DNA of 64,000 nt from Ulvibacterium marinum (GCF_003626755.1 NZ_RBCJ01000001.1:372001-436000), one strand, 5' to 3'. Positions 34,231 through 43,488 are shown, numbered from the stretch's first letter. The notes: generated by a model from the letters alone, not told the origin. Program-made: numbers and translations.

Positions 34231-35943
34231 ATGAGCAAATTTTATTACAACGACGAACAGGCGTCGTATGACGCTATTGTTGTCGGAACTGGTATCAGCG
34301 GAGGCTGGGCCGCAAAAGAATTGTGTGAAAAAGGATTAAAAACATTAGTTCTGGAACGAGGTAGAATGGTCAAACATATTCAAGACTATGAGACCGCTAA
34401 TTTAGATGCCTGGGATTTTCCCAATGGTGGCGAACCCACTACAAAACAAAAGGCTCAACAACTCAAACAAGCTCGGACGGGATATACTACAAAGGCGGCC
34501 AGCCGTATGTGGTTCGTGAACGACTTGGAGCACCCTTATAATGAAATCAAACGTTTTGATTGGATGCGAGGATATCATTTAGGGGGACGATCCCTACAAT
34601 GGGGCCGTCATAGTTATCGTTGGAGCAATATTGATTTTGAGGCGAACAAACGCGAGGGAGTTGCGGTGGATTGGCCGGTACGATACAAAGATATCGCACC
34701 TTGGTATGACAAGGTTGAATCCTACATCGGGGTGAGCGGGGAACTTCTTGAGCTTCCACAATTACCAGACGGGCAATTTCTACCCATGATGGAACTGAAT
34801 TGTGTAGAACAACATGTTCGGGAAAAAGTTGCCGAAAATTTTGATGGCCGGGTTGTTACTGCGGGCCGTGTTGCACATATTACAGGGGATAAGACGTTTG
34901 ATGGACGTACTAAATGCCAATTTAGGAACCGTTGCATTAGAGGATGTCCTTTCGGCGGGTATTTTAGTAGTCTTTCCTCTACCCTACCAGCGGCGGAACG
35001 CACAGGAAATATGACGTTACGACCGGATTCCATTGTTCATGAAATACTGTATGACCCGGATACCAAAAGGGCCACAGGAGTAAAAGTCATTGACCGTACT
35101 ACAAAAGAGAGTTATGAATTTAAGGCCAAGGTTATCTTCCTTTGTGCTTCCGCGATGGCATCGACTTCTATATTGATGCAATCCAAGTCGGATAGGTTCC
35201 CCAACGGTTTGGGCAATGATTCGGATCAATTGGGCCGTAATATCATGGATCATCATCTTAGGGTGGGTGCCCAAGGTAAGTTTGATGGTTTTGATGACAA
35301 GTACTATAAAGGAAGAAAACCCAATGGCATATATATCCCGCGTTTTAGAAATCTAGGAGGAGATTCCAATCGTAAAGAGTACAAAAGAGGCTTCGGATAT
35401 CAGGGTGGAGCCAGTAGGGGCAACTGGGACGATAGTATTGCAGAGCTCGGTTATGGAAAGGACATGAAGGATGCCATTTTAAAACCTGGGGGGTGGACCT
35501 TTGGTATGGGTGGTTTCGGGGAGGTCTTGCCCTATGAGGACAATAGATTTACCTTGGACTATGACAAAAAGGATCAATGGGGGCTACCTACATTGACTTT
35601 TGATGCGGAATTGCAAGAGAACGAGTACGAGATGCGCAAGGACATGAAAGCTTCGGCTGTGGAGATGTTGGAAAAGGCCGGTCTCCGTGATGTTGAACCC
35701 TTTGACAGCCCGGGAGCTTTAGGTCTTGGCATTCATGAAATGGGAACTGCCCGTATGGGAAGAAACCCTAAGACATCGGTGCTCAATGGACATAATCAGG
35801 TCCATGCGGTGCCCAATGTTTATGTAACGGATGGCTCTTTTATGACCTCGGCCAGTTGTGTAAACCCATCCTTGACCTATATGGCTTTCACCGCCAGAGC
35901 GGCCGATCATGCAGCAAAAGAACTTAAAAAAGGAAATATATAA
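34231..35943 (+). CDS. GMC-family FAD dehydrogenase, paralogue 3
   Basis: A 570-residue GMC dehydrogenase homologous to the tandem pair, but more diverged (EPTTKQKAQQLKQARTGYTTKAASRMW in the variable loop, SLSSTLPAAERTG in the flavin-domain hairpin). GTGISG is at about residues 17-22; Cys229, Cys235 and Cys239 (KCQFRNRCIRGCPFGG) keep the presumed iron-sulfur motif; HEMGTARMGRNPKTS and SASCVNPSLTYMAFT form the active site. No signal peptide. It overlaps its partner subunit 3 gene by one base (TAATG), the classical large-small arrangement of gluconate/glucoside dehydrogenases. Confidence 0.93.
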   Translation: MSKFYYNDEQASYDAIVVGTGISGGWAAKELCEKGLKTLVLERGRMVKHIQDYETANLDAWDFPNGGEPTTKQKAQQLKQARTGYTTKAASRMWFVNDLEHPYNEIKRFDWMRGYHLGGRSLQWGRHSYRWSNIDFEANKREGVAVDWPVRYKDIAPWYDKVESYIGVSGELLELPQLPDGQFLPMMELNCVEQHVREKVAENFDGRVVTAGRVAHITGDKTFDGRTKCQFRNRCIRGCPFGGYFSSLSSTLPAAERTGNMTLRPDSIVHEILYDPDTKRATGVKVIDRTTKESYEFKAKVIFLCASAMASTSILMQSKSDRFPNGLGNDSDQLGRNIMDHHLRVGAQGKFDGFDDKYYKGRKPNGIYIPRFRNLGGDSNRKEYKRGFGYQGGASRGNWDDSIAELGYGKDMKDAILKPGGWTFGMGGFGEVLPYEDNRFTLDYDKKDQWGLPTLTFDAELQENEYEMRKDMKASAVEMLEKAGLRDVEPFDSPGALGLGIHEMGTARMGRNPKTSVLNGHNQVHAVPNVYVTDGSFMTSASCVNPSLTYMAFTARAADHAAKELKKGNI

Positions 35944-36590
35944 TGGATAGAAGAAAAGCACTTAAAAATATGGGGCTCGCCATGGGCTATTCCGTTGCTA
36001 CCCCAACACTGATCAGCATAATGCAAAGCTGTAAAAATGAAACGGCCTTGGAATGGACACCGGATTTCTTTTCCAAGGATGAAGGAGCTGCATTGACCAG
36101 ACTGGTAGATATTATTCTTCCGAAAACGGATACGCCATCGGCATCCGAAGTTCAAGTACATATTTTTATTGATCGTTTTGTGGACCAGGTTGCGGAAAAG
36201 GAAGAACAGGATTTTGCAAAAATGTCCATGGGCCGTTTTCTTGATAAGGCTTTGCAAAATTCCGGAAAGGAAAAAGCTGGAGAGCTAACTTCCGAAGACT
36301 TGGAACATGTTCTTGCAGAAGCTCTAAAAGTGACCAAAGATGATGAAATGAAGAATCTTGAGGCTATCCAACAATACAATGAAGCCATGGCAGAAGGAAA
36401 GGAAGCAAATTTGGATGATAGTATTTCTCGTTTTGCGTTTGCCAAAAATCTAAGGGATATGACCATTTGGGGTTATAAAACCTCTGAATATGTTGGGGAA
36501 CAGGTTTTGGAATACCTTCCAGTTCCCGGGGAATATATTGGTTGTGGTGATGTTCAGGAACTAACTGGGGGCAAGGCTTGGTCCATATAA
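35943..36590 (+). CDS. Gluconate 2-dehydrogenase subunit 3-family protein (Tat)
   Basis: Small subunit of a periplasmic flavoprotein dehydrogenase, 215 residues. The N-terminus MDRRKALKNMGLAMGYSVATPTLISIMQSC has a twin-arginine pair, a short hydrophobic core and a Cys30 that may be lipidated. The family landmarks are LTRLVDIILPKTDTPSA and the C-terminal FAKNLRDMTIWGYKTSEYVGEQVLEYLPVPGEYIGC. In studied enzymes this subunit carries the Tat signal for the signal-less GMC subunit. It is the only subunit 3 gene seen in the cluster, so it may serve GMC 3 alone or all three dehydrogenases. Confidence 0.9.
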   Translation: MDRRKALKNMGLAMGYSVATPTLISIMQSCKNETALEWTPDFFSKDEGAALTRLVDIILPKTDTPSASEVQVHIFIDRFVDQVAEKEEQDFAKMSMGRFLDKALQNSGKEKAGELTSEDLEHVLAEALKVTKDDEMKNLEAIQQYNEAMAEGKEANLDDSISRFAFAKNLRDMTIWGYKTSEYVGEQVLEYLPVPGEYIGCGDVQELTGGKAWSI

Positions 36591-36600
36591 AAACAAATTC

Positions 36601-37515
36601 ATGAAAAGACGAAGTTTTATACAGAAAACCGCATTGGGCAGTGGAGCAATTTCCCTGGGCGGGGCAATGGTATACGCCAAAGGTCACAAACTGGAGGCTC
36701 CCCATAAATTTAACCTAAAATACGCCCCCCATTTAGGCATGTTCAAGGAACTTGCGGGAGAAGACCCCATAGACCAAATCAATTTTATGGCAGATCAAGG
36801 GTTCACTGCCTTTGAGGATAATGGCATGATGAAGCGTGATGTGGCCTTACAGACCAAAATGGGGGAAACCCTTGCCAAACGCAATATGACTATGGGCGTC
36901 TTTGTTGTAGACAAAGGCGGCAATATGGCCAATACACTCGCTGCGGGTAAACAAGAATATCTGGACATATTCTTGGATGGCTGTAGAAAAGCTGTAGAAG
37001 TGGCCAAACGTGTAAATGCAAAATGGATGACGGTTGTTCCCGGTGGATTTGAACGAAACCTTCCCATAGGGGTACAGAATGCAAACGTTATTGAGGCCCT
37101 GCGCCGAGGGGCGGAAATTTTTGAGCCTCACGGATTGGTTATGGTGCTTGAACCGCTATCGGATTCGCCAGACCTGTACTTGAGAACATCGGAACAGACC
37201 TATTTGGTTTGTAAAGGGGTAGATAGTCCATCATGCAAAATATTGTACGATATCTATCATATGCAGAAAAATGAAGGCCACCTCATCCATAATATGGAAC
37301 TCACCTGGGATGAAATCGCCTATATTCAAATTGGGGACAATCCAGGACGAAAAGAGCCCACCACAGGTGAAATCAACTATAAGAATGTCTTTAAGTGGAT
37401 TCATGAGAAAGGTTTTGATGGTGTTTTGGGCATGGAACATGGAAACTCCAAACAGGGTAAGGGCGGTGAGCAGGCCGTTATAGATGCCTATAAACAGGTG
37501 GATAGTTTTTTATAG
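36601..37515 (+). CDS. Hydroxypyruvate isomerase-like TIM-barrel protein (Tat-exported)
   Basis: A 304-residue TIM-barrel of the Hyi/xylose-isomerase-like family with a Tat signal (MKRRSFIQKTALGSGAISLGGAMVYAKG). Probable metal ligands: Glu in MVMVLEPLSDSPD, Asp in ILYDIYHMQKNEG, Gln-Asp in AYIQIGDNPGR and Glu in GVLGMEHGNSK. It follows the subunit 3 gene by 10 bp, making GMC 3, subunit 3 and this isomerase one operon. Linkage of an Hyi-like isomerase to GMC and subunit 3 genes recurs in glucoside 3-dehydrogenase loci, and its product may act on the 3-keto sugar. Convergent with the fucosidase, 8 bp apart. Confidence 0.87.
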   Translation: MKRRSFIQKTALGSGAISLGGAMVYAKGHKLEAPHKFNLKYAPHLGMFKELAGEDPIDQINFMADQGFTAFEDNGMMKRDVALQTKMGETLAKRNMTMGVFVVDKGGNMANTLAAGKQEYLDIFLDGCRKAVEVAKRVNAKWMTVVPGGFERNLPIGVQNANVIEALRRGAEIFEPHGLVMVLEPLSDSPDLYLRTSEQTYLVCKGVDSPSCKILYDIYHMQKNEGHLIHNMELTWDEIAYIQIGDNPGRKEPTTGEINYKNVFKWIHEKGFDGVLGMEHGNSKQGKGGEQAVIDAYKQVDSFL

Positions 37516-37523
37516 CCCAATAG

Positions 37524-38852
37524 CTATTTTAGGATTACCTCTATAATTGTATCGACATCGTCCTTTCGGTTCTCTGGGATTTCCAACAGAAGGCCATATT
37601 TATCCAAACGATGGTTAACCTTGACTTTGTCCTTATAGAACGTTACTGATTTAACTTTTTCCTTAAATGGATTAATAAGTAAGACCTCCTTATCCCAATC
37701 CAGCACATGAATATAAAGGGTTTTTCCCTTTTGGGTGCTAACACCCCAATCCTCAGGAGCTACAATTCCCTTTCGCGTTCCGTAAATGGTTTCTCCGTTC
37801 TGGTTCATCCATTCGCCCATGGCCTTGAGCGATGCTTTATGTTCAGACTGTATTTCCCCATTGGGCATAGGTCCAACGTTCAGCAACAAGTTAGCATCCC
37901 TGCCCGCAGACTTCACCAACATATGAACCAATTCCTTAGGTGACTTGTGATTATCGTCCAGAAGGTTAAATCCCCAAGAACCATTTATGGTTAGGCACAT
38001 TTCCAGTGGAAGCTGACTTATAGGTCCTTTATTGAATCCTGCAGTATTTTCCCCAGGAAGATCCTGCTCAAACATTTGAAAGTCCTCCCCTGGATATGGG
38101 CTCACGTGATGATTACTTCCAATTAGGGCTCCTGGTTGAAGTTCGTGAATCATTTTATAGGTCTTCACATGTTGCCAATCCGCGTCTTTTTTGTCCCACA
38201 TGCCATCGAACCATATTCCTCCAATTTCGCCATAGTTTGTCAACAACTCTCTCAATTGGGCATTCATATATTCTATGTATTTGTTCCAGTTGCCGCTTTC
38301 CGGACGACCCGTATATCCCTGGCCTGTTCTCCCGCGAGGGTAATAATCCGGATGGTGCCAATCTAACTGTGAATAGTAAAAGAAAAGCTTTATCCCTTGT
38401 TTTCTACATTCTTCGGCCAGCATTTTAAGTACATCCTTGCCATAGGGTGTGGTATCCACAATATTATAATCCGAAATATCGGAATCATACATGGCAAAAC
38501 CATCATGATGCTTACTGGTTATGGTAATGTATTTCATCCCAGCATTTTTCACCATCTGTACCCATTCCGCAGCATCAAAGTTTATAGGATTAAAAAAGCC
38601 GGGCAATTTTTCATACTTGGCAATGGGAATCTTTTTTTGTTCCATGAACCATTCTGCTACACCCGGATTTCCACCACCACCCATAACGCTATAAACTCCC
38701 CAATGCACAAAAAGACCGAATTTAGCATCTTGAAACCATTGCCGATTTTCTAAATTTTCTTTTGTTGGTTCATAAACCTCTTGGGCAAAACCTATATAGG
38801 TCATAATTAAAAAAACTGTTGCGAAAATTGAGTTTTTTATCGTCTTAAACAT
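37524..38852 (-). CDS. GH29 alpha-L-fucosidase family protein (exported)
   Basis: A 442-residue exported glycoside hydrolase with Sec signal (MFKTIKNSIFATVFLIMTYIGFAQ). GH29 landmarks: WFQDAKFGLFVHWGVYSV, YITITSKHHDGFAMYDS (substrate-binding His pair near 115-116) and the nucleophile Asp216 in GGIWFDGMWD. The catalytic domain runs to about residue 350 and a beta-rich C-terminal domain follows. GH29 removes alpha-fucose from oligo- and polysaccharides, and the absence of a second carbohydrate-binding module argues for soluble oligosaccharides. It is 6 bp after the TrpB2-type gene, so the two are cotranscribed. Confidence 0.92.
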   Translation of the reverse strand: MFKTIKNSIFATVFLIMTYIGFAQEVYEPTKENLENRQWFQDAKFGLFVHWGVYSVMGGGGNPGVAEWFMEQKKIPIAKYEKLPGFFNPINFDAAEWVQMVKNAGMKYITITSKHHDGFAMYDSDISDYNIVDTTPYGKDVLKMLAEECRKQGIKLFFYYSQLDWHHPDYYPRGRTGQGYTGRPESGNWNKYIEYMNAQLRELLTNYGEIGGIWFDGMWDKKDADWQHVKTYKMIHELQPGALIGSNHHVSPYPGEDFQMFEQDLPGENTAGFNKGPISQLPLEMCLTINGSWGFNLLDDNHKSPKELVHMLVKSAGRDANLLLNVGPMPNGEIQSEHKASLKAMGEWMNQNGETIYGTRKGIVAPEDWGVSTQKGKTLYIHVLDWDKEVLLINPFKEKVKSVTFYKDKVKVNHRLDKYGLLLEIPENRKDDVDTIIEVILK

Positions 38853-38858
38853 GATCTT

Positions 38859-40223
38859 TTAGGGTATTTCGGGTGTATTTAATTTGGCCAAGGAAGCATT
38901 GATTTGCTCCTGGGTCAATTCATGTTTCACTATTTTTCCTTCAAAATAATCATCATAGGCCTTCATGTCAAAATTGCCATGTCCACAAAGGTTGAAGAGA
39001 ATGGTTCTTGATATGCCCTCCTCCTTGCACTTATTGGCTTCGGCAATTACCGTAGCGATGCCATGTGTAGCTTCCGGGGCTGGGATTATACCTTCGGCTT
39101 TTGCGAAAAGTACTCCGGCATCAAAAACCTCCAAATTATCATGGGCCACGGCCTCGATCAATTTATCCTTCAACAATTGGCTTACAATAACCCCTGCTCC
39201 ATGATAACGGAGTCCTCCTGCGTGTATGGGTGCCGGCACAAAATCATGTCCCAAGGTGTACATGGGCAAAAGAGGTGTCATACCTCCAGTATCGCCAAAA
39301 TCATATTTGAACACCCCTCGTGTCAATTTTGGACATGATGTAGGTTCACTGGATATGCAACGGATGTTTTTCCCTTCTTCAAAATTTAATCGCAGAAAGG
39401 GAAAAGCGATACCGGCAAAATTGGAGCCACCACCGAATGGTGCAATTACGATATCCGGCATATCCCCGGCTTTTTCCATTTGTTTTACGGCCTCCTGCCC
39501 AATTACGGTTTGGTGGAGCTTAACATGGTTGAGCACACTTCCTAGAGCGTATTTGGTTTGATCATCGCGCATAGCCGCTTCTACAGCTTCGGAGATTGCT
39601 ATTCCCAAAGAACCTGGGCTATTAGGGTCTTGGGCCAAAATCTTCTTGCCAGCCTCGGTCAAATCAGTGGGAGAAGCATAAACTTTTGCCCCCCAAGTGT
39701 TCATCATAGATTTGCGGTAAGGCTTGTGATTATAGGAGAGTTTTACCATATAGACTTCACAATCGATGTTAAAATGTTGGCATGCGAAACTCAACGCGCT
39801 ACCCCATTGCCCGGCACCGGTCTCGGTAGTAATTCTTTTAACTCCTTCTTTCTTATTATAGTAGGCCTGTGCAACAGCTGTATTGGGTTTATGTGAACCG
39901 GACGGACTTATCCCTTCATATTTATAATAGATCTTTGCCGGGGTATCCAATGCCTTTTCCAAGCCGTAGGCCCTGTACAAAGGAGTAGGCCTCCATAACC
40001 CGTAGATATTCCGTACCTCATCAGGTATGGAAATCCATTTTTCCATACTCACCTCCTGCTCAATAAGGGCCATGGGAAACAGTGGGGCCAAAGCCTCGGG
40101 ACCAATGGGTTCCAAAGTTCCTGGATGTAGGGGAGGCAATGGTTTATTGGGCATATCGGCAACTATATTGTACCAGTTTTCCGGAATCTCATTTTCTTCG
40201 AGCGTAAATTTTCGTTGTCTCAT
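38859..40223 (-). CDS. TrpB-like PLP-dependent enzyme (TrpB2 type)
   Basis: A 454-residue fold-type II PLP enzyme of the TrpB2 branch, longer than TrpB1 (about 400). PLP-binding Lys112 is in SPSGSHKPNTA, the phosphate-binding glycine loop in APFGGGSNFAG, and TTETGAGQWGSALSFAC is a TrpB2 landmark. TrpB2 enzymes convert indole or O-phosphoserine-like substrates to tryptophan without TrpA. No other trp gene is near, and the gene is first in a two-gene operon with a GH29 fucosidase, an unexpected partner. The start ATG at 40223 gives the conserved MRQRKFTL opening. Confidence 0.9.
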   Translation of the reverse strand: MRQRKFTLEENEIPENWYNIVADMPNKPLPPLHPGTLEPIGPEALAPLFPMALIEQEVSMEKWISIPDEVRNIYGLWRPTPLYRAYGLEKALDTPAKIYYKYEGISPSGSHKPNTAVAQAYYNKKEGVKRITTETGAGQWGSALSFACQHFNIDCEVYMVKLSYNHKPYRKSMMNTWGAKVYASPTDLTEAGKKILAQDPNSPGSLGIAISEAVEAAMRDDQTKYALGSVLNHVKLHQTVIGQEAVKQMEKAGDMPDIVIAPFGGGSNFAGIAFPFLRLNFEEGKNIRCISSEPTSCPKLTRGVFKYDFGDTGGMTPLLPMYTLGHDFVPAPIHAGGLRYHGAGVIVSQLLKDKLIEAVAHDNLEVFDAGVLFAKAEGIIPAPEATHGIATVIAEANKCKEEGISRTILFNLCGHGNFDMKAYDDYFEGKIVKHELTQEQINASLAKLNTPEIP

Positions 40224-40420
40224 AGCTTTTTTATTTAGTTGGACTGATGTTTTAAATATAGCGAAAGGTTTTAATAAAAATCTTTTTGTTGAACTATAAT
40301 GAGTCTACTTTGATACTGATAGCACCCCCGAAATAAATGCATTTTATCGAAAAAATTTGAGTTTTCGATAAACTACACACAACTGACGTAAGTTTTGGTT
40401 TACATTTACGTTAAAATAGT

Positions 40421-40519
40421 ATGTCCCCCTATATCTACCTTCTTGGCGTTTATGTGCTTTTGCTCTTGATTTCAAAGGCTTTCTATCTTTTTTATCTTAA
40501 GAAAAAGCTAGATTCGTAG
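40421..40519 (+). CDS. Candidate 32-aa single-helix membrane protein
   Basis: ATG to TAG frame of 32 codons. The product has a short N-terminus (MSPY), one hydrophobic segment of about 20 residues and a basic end (YLKKKLDS), so the C-terminus should face the cytoplasm. A -7-like TACATTTA lies 12 bp upstream. The composition is far from random for AT-rich DNA. No family is recognised. A second frame of the same layout follows at 40738. Confidence 0.45.
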   Translation: MSPYIYLLGVYVLLLLISKAFYLFYLKKKLDS

Positions 40520-40737
40520 ACCTTATTGTTATCCCGCAAACAAAGTCCAACACTTTAATTCTACTTATCGAAACTGCCCGTGCAGCTCTGATACCGATTC
40601 TCTTGCTCAATTCTAAATACAGTTAATTTCCTTTTTGTCTTTAAAAGAGATTTAACAAATTTTTCACTCTGTTTGTAAAATTAATGTAATCTTTTTTCGT
40701 TTTTCTTGCGTATATATTAAACAAATTTTATTGGGGC

Positions 40738-40821
40738 ATGGACAATTATCTCGTTATCTTAATGATATACCTTGCGGCCTATATGTTCTCTATAGCATTA
40801 AAGCCGTACTTTAAAAAATAG
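40738..40821 (+). CDS. Candidate 27-aa single-helix membrane protein
   Basis: ATG to TAG frame of 27 codons encoding an N-terminal MDNY, a hydrophobic segment and the basic end KPYFKK. It resembles the candidate at 40421 in layout (few residues, one helix, lysine-rich tail) and is followed about 80 bp later by a terminator-like hairpin. No family is recognised. Confidence 0.45.
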   Translation: MDNYLVILMIYLAAYMFSIALKPYFKK

Positions 40822-40902
40822 ATTGGTCTACAATCAGATTTCTACTTACTCTTAAGTACGCCGTGTGTGCATACATTCCCTCGACTTTCATTTGAAGAAC
40901 TG

Positions 40903-40937
40903 AAAAAGCCCCAGCATAATAAATACCAGGGCTTTTT
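40903..40937. terminator. Terminator-like hairpin between tiny ORFs and nrdA
   Basis: AAAAAGCCC (40903-40911) pairs with GGGCTTTTT (40929-40937) over a 17-nt loop. The T-run on plus and the A-run (T on minus) make it usable in either direction, for the tiny plus-strand ORFs or for the end of nrdA. Confidence 0.7.
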
Positions 40938-40998
40938 AATCAATAAACACTATCACATTCTGAACCCTATTTAGACAACAGGGCTTTTCAGCGCAAAA

Positions 40999-43488
40999 TT
41001 ATGACCCACACATGAGGCAATCATCATCTGCCTGGCCTTCCTTGGCCCGTGCGATCATTTCTTTCATTTCTTCAGCGGTCATAGGCCGTATATCCGATTC
41101 TTGTTGTTGAACTACTGGAGTTGGCTTAACCTCAATCGCTTTTGCCTCTTCAGGGGCAGGAGGTATGGCCGCGGCAACTTCTGCTTCAGCGGCTACACTC
41201 ACAGGTATTTCCTTTTTCTTTGTATTGTCCAAGGTGAACTTAATGGCATCTACAGCTGCCTTGGTTCTCAAATAGTACATCCCTGTTTTTAATCCACTTT
41301 TCCAAGCATAAAAATGCATAGAGGTCAATTTGGAATAATTGGCATTTTCCATAAACAAATTCAGTGATTGACTTTGGTCAATGAAATACCCACGCTGACG
41401 GCTCATATCTATAATATCTTTCATACTGAGCTCCCAAACGGTCTTATACAATTCCTTGATTTCCTCGGGAATTATATCAATGTGTTGGATAGAACCATTG
41501 GCACGCATCAACTCCTGTTTTAGGTTTTCATTCCAAATCCCCAATTTTACCAGGTCTTCCAAGAGATGTTTGTTCACTACTATAAACTCCCCGGACAATA
41601 CCCTTCGGGTATAGATATTCGAGGTATAGGGTTCAAAACATTCATTGTTACCAAGTATCTGTGAGGTAGAGGCCGTAGGCATCGGGGCAACCAGTAGGGA
41701 GTTACGAACACCATGTTTCATAACCTGTTTGCGCAATTTGACCCAATCCCATCGACCGGAAAGTTCTTCATCCTTGATGCCCCAAAGATTGTGCTGAAAT
41801 TTACCTTCTGAAATTGGAGAGCCCTTAAAGGAAGAGTAGGCCCCATCCTCCTTGGCCTCTTCCATGGAAGCGGTAACGGCAGCATAATACAAAGTTTCAA
41901 AAATGTCATGGTTCAATTCCTTGGCCTCATCACTTGTAAAGGGCAGGCGCAACGTAATAAAGGTATCTGCCAATCCTTGAACGCCCAGACCAATGGGTCT
42001 ATGCCGCATATTGGAATTTTCCGCTTCCTTAACTGGGTAATAATTTCTATCTATAACCCTGTTAAGGTTCTTGGTTACCCGCTTTGTAACCTTAAACAAT
42101 TCTTTATGGTCAAATTTGCCCCCTTTGATGAACATGGGAAGTGCTATGGAAGCCAAGTTGCAGACCGCTACTTCATCCGGAGAGGTATACTCCAATATCT
42201 CGGTACAAAGATTGGAAGATCGGATGGTGCCCAAGTTTTTCTGATTGCTTTTACGATTGGCCGCATCCTTATATAGCATGTAAGGCGTTCCCGTCTCAAT
42301 TTGGGATTCCAATATTTTCTCCCATAAATCCCTGGCCTTTACCGTTTTCCGCCCTTTATCCTCGGCCTCATATTTTAAATATAATTTCTCAAATTCCTCA
42401 CTATGATTTGAAAACAGTCCTGGGCATTCATTAGGACACATCAAGGTCCAATTTTCATTGGCCTCCACACGCTTCATGAACAAATCCGGAATCCACATGG
42501 CATAGAACAAGTCACGGGCACGCATTTCTTCTTTTCCGTGGTTCTTCTTTAATTCCAAGAAGTCAAAAATATCTGCATGCCAAGGCTCTACATAAATGGC
42601 AAAACTTCCTTTTCGTTTTCCACCTCCTTGATCAACGTACCGTGCCGTATCATTAAATACGCGCAGCATGGGTACAATACCATTGGAAGTGCCATTGGTG
42701 CCGGCTATATATGATCCCGTGGCCCGAACATTATGGATAGAAAGTCCAATACCTCCAGCAGATTGTGAAATTTTGGCGGTTTGCTTCAAGGTGTCATAAA
42801 TGCCATCAATGCTATCGTCCTTCATCGCCAGAAGGAAGCAGGAAGACATCTGTGGTTTGGGCGTTCCGGAATTGAAGAGCGTAGGTGTTGCATGAGTGAA
42901 GTATTTTTTTGACATCAACTCATATGTCTCCAAGGCGGATTCCAAATCATTCAAATGAATTCCAACGGCAACACGCATTAACATATGCTGGGGTCGTTCG
43001 GCTATCTTGCCGTTCAGTTTTAGGAGATAGGACCGCTCCAAGGTCTTAAAACCGAAGTAGTCATACCCAAAATCGCGATTATATATGATGGTAGAATCCA
43101 ATTTTTCGGAATTCTCGGAAACTACCTTATAGACCTCATCGGAAAGAAGTGGGGCTTTTTTACCCGTTCTGGGATTTATGTATTCGTACAAATCCTTCAT
43201 GGTTTCGGAGAAGGATTTTTTGGTATTCTTATGTAAATTAGAAACAGAGATACGAGCGGCCAATTTCGCATAATCCGGGTGTGTTGTGGTCATTGTAGCA
43301 GCTTGCTCAGCGGCTAAATTATCCAGCTCGGAGGTGGTAACGCCGTCATAAAGTCCCTCTATTACGCGCATGGCCACTTTTATGGGGTCTACCAATTCGT
43401 TGAGGCCATAACATAGTTTTCTGACCCTTGCCGTGATCTTATCGAACATCATCGGCTCTTTTCTTCCGTCCCTTTTTACTACATACAT
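40999..43488 (-). CDS. nrdA: Ribonucleoside-diphosphate reductase class Ia, alpha subunit
   Basis: Catalytic subunit reducing NDPs to dNDPs; 829 residues. An N-terminal ATP-cone ([18 protein letters not shown]) is the allosteric activity site. Core motifs: [20 protein letters not shown] with the catalytic-site Cys, [40 protein letters not shown] and [15 protein letters not shown]. An Ala/Pro/Glu-rich linker (about residues 765-810) leads to the C-terminal redox pair Cys824-Cys827 (CLMCGS), as in enzymes served by thioredoxin. It lies 108 bp downstream of nrdB. Class Ia is oxygen-dependent, consistent with an aerobic marine lifestyle. Confidence 0.97.
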   Translation of the reverse strand: MYVVKRDGRKEPMMFDKITARVRKLCYGLNELVDPIKVAMRVIEGLYDGVTTSELDNLAAEQAATMTTTHPDYAKLAARISVSNLHKNTKKSFSETMKDLYEYINPRTGKKAPLLSDEVYKVVSENSEKLDSTIIYNRDFGYDYFGFKTLERSYLLKLNGKIAERPQHMLMRVAVGIHLNDLESALETYELMSKKYFTHATPTLFNSGTPKPQMSSCFLLAMKDDSIDGIYDTLKQTAKISQSAGGIGLSIHNVRATGSYIAGTNGTSNGIVPMLRVFNDTARYVDQGGGKRKGSFAIYVEPWHADIFDFLELKKNHGKEEMRARDLFYAMWIPDLFMKRVEANENWTLMCPNECPGLFSNHSEEFEKLYLKYEAEDKGRKTVKARDLWEKILESQIETGTPYMLYKDAANRKSNQKNLGTIRSSNLCTEILEYTSPDEVAVCNLASIALPMFIKGGKFDHKELFKVTKRVTKNLNRVIDRNYYPVKEAENSNMRHRPIGLGVQGLADTFITLRLPFTSDEAKELNHDIFETLYYAAVTASMEEAKEDGAYSSFKGSPISEGKFQHNLWGIKDEELSGRWDWVKLRKQVMKHGVRNSLLVAPMPTASTSQILGNNECFEPYTSNIYTRRVLSGEFIVVNKHLLEDLVKLGIWNENLKQELMRANGSIQHIDIIPEEIKELYKTVWELSMKDIIDMSRQRGYFIDQSQSLNLFMENANYSKLTSMHFYAWKSGLKTGMYYLRTKAAVDAIKFTLDNTKKKEIPVSVAAEAEVAAAIPPAPEEAKAIEVKPTPVVQQQESDIRPMTAEEMKEMIARAKEGQADDDCLMCGS

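Larger units (their letters stand above)
40224..40998. other. Intergenic stretch of 775 bp with two tiny candidate genes
   Basis: AT-rich DNA between the TrpB2-type gene and nrdA, both on minus. On plus it holds two tiny single-helix reading frames (40421-40519 and 40738-40821) and a terminator-like hairpin (40903-40937). No tRNA or clear TAnnTTTG box was found; a near match TACATTTA is at 40401-40408. Confidence 0.6.
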
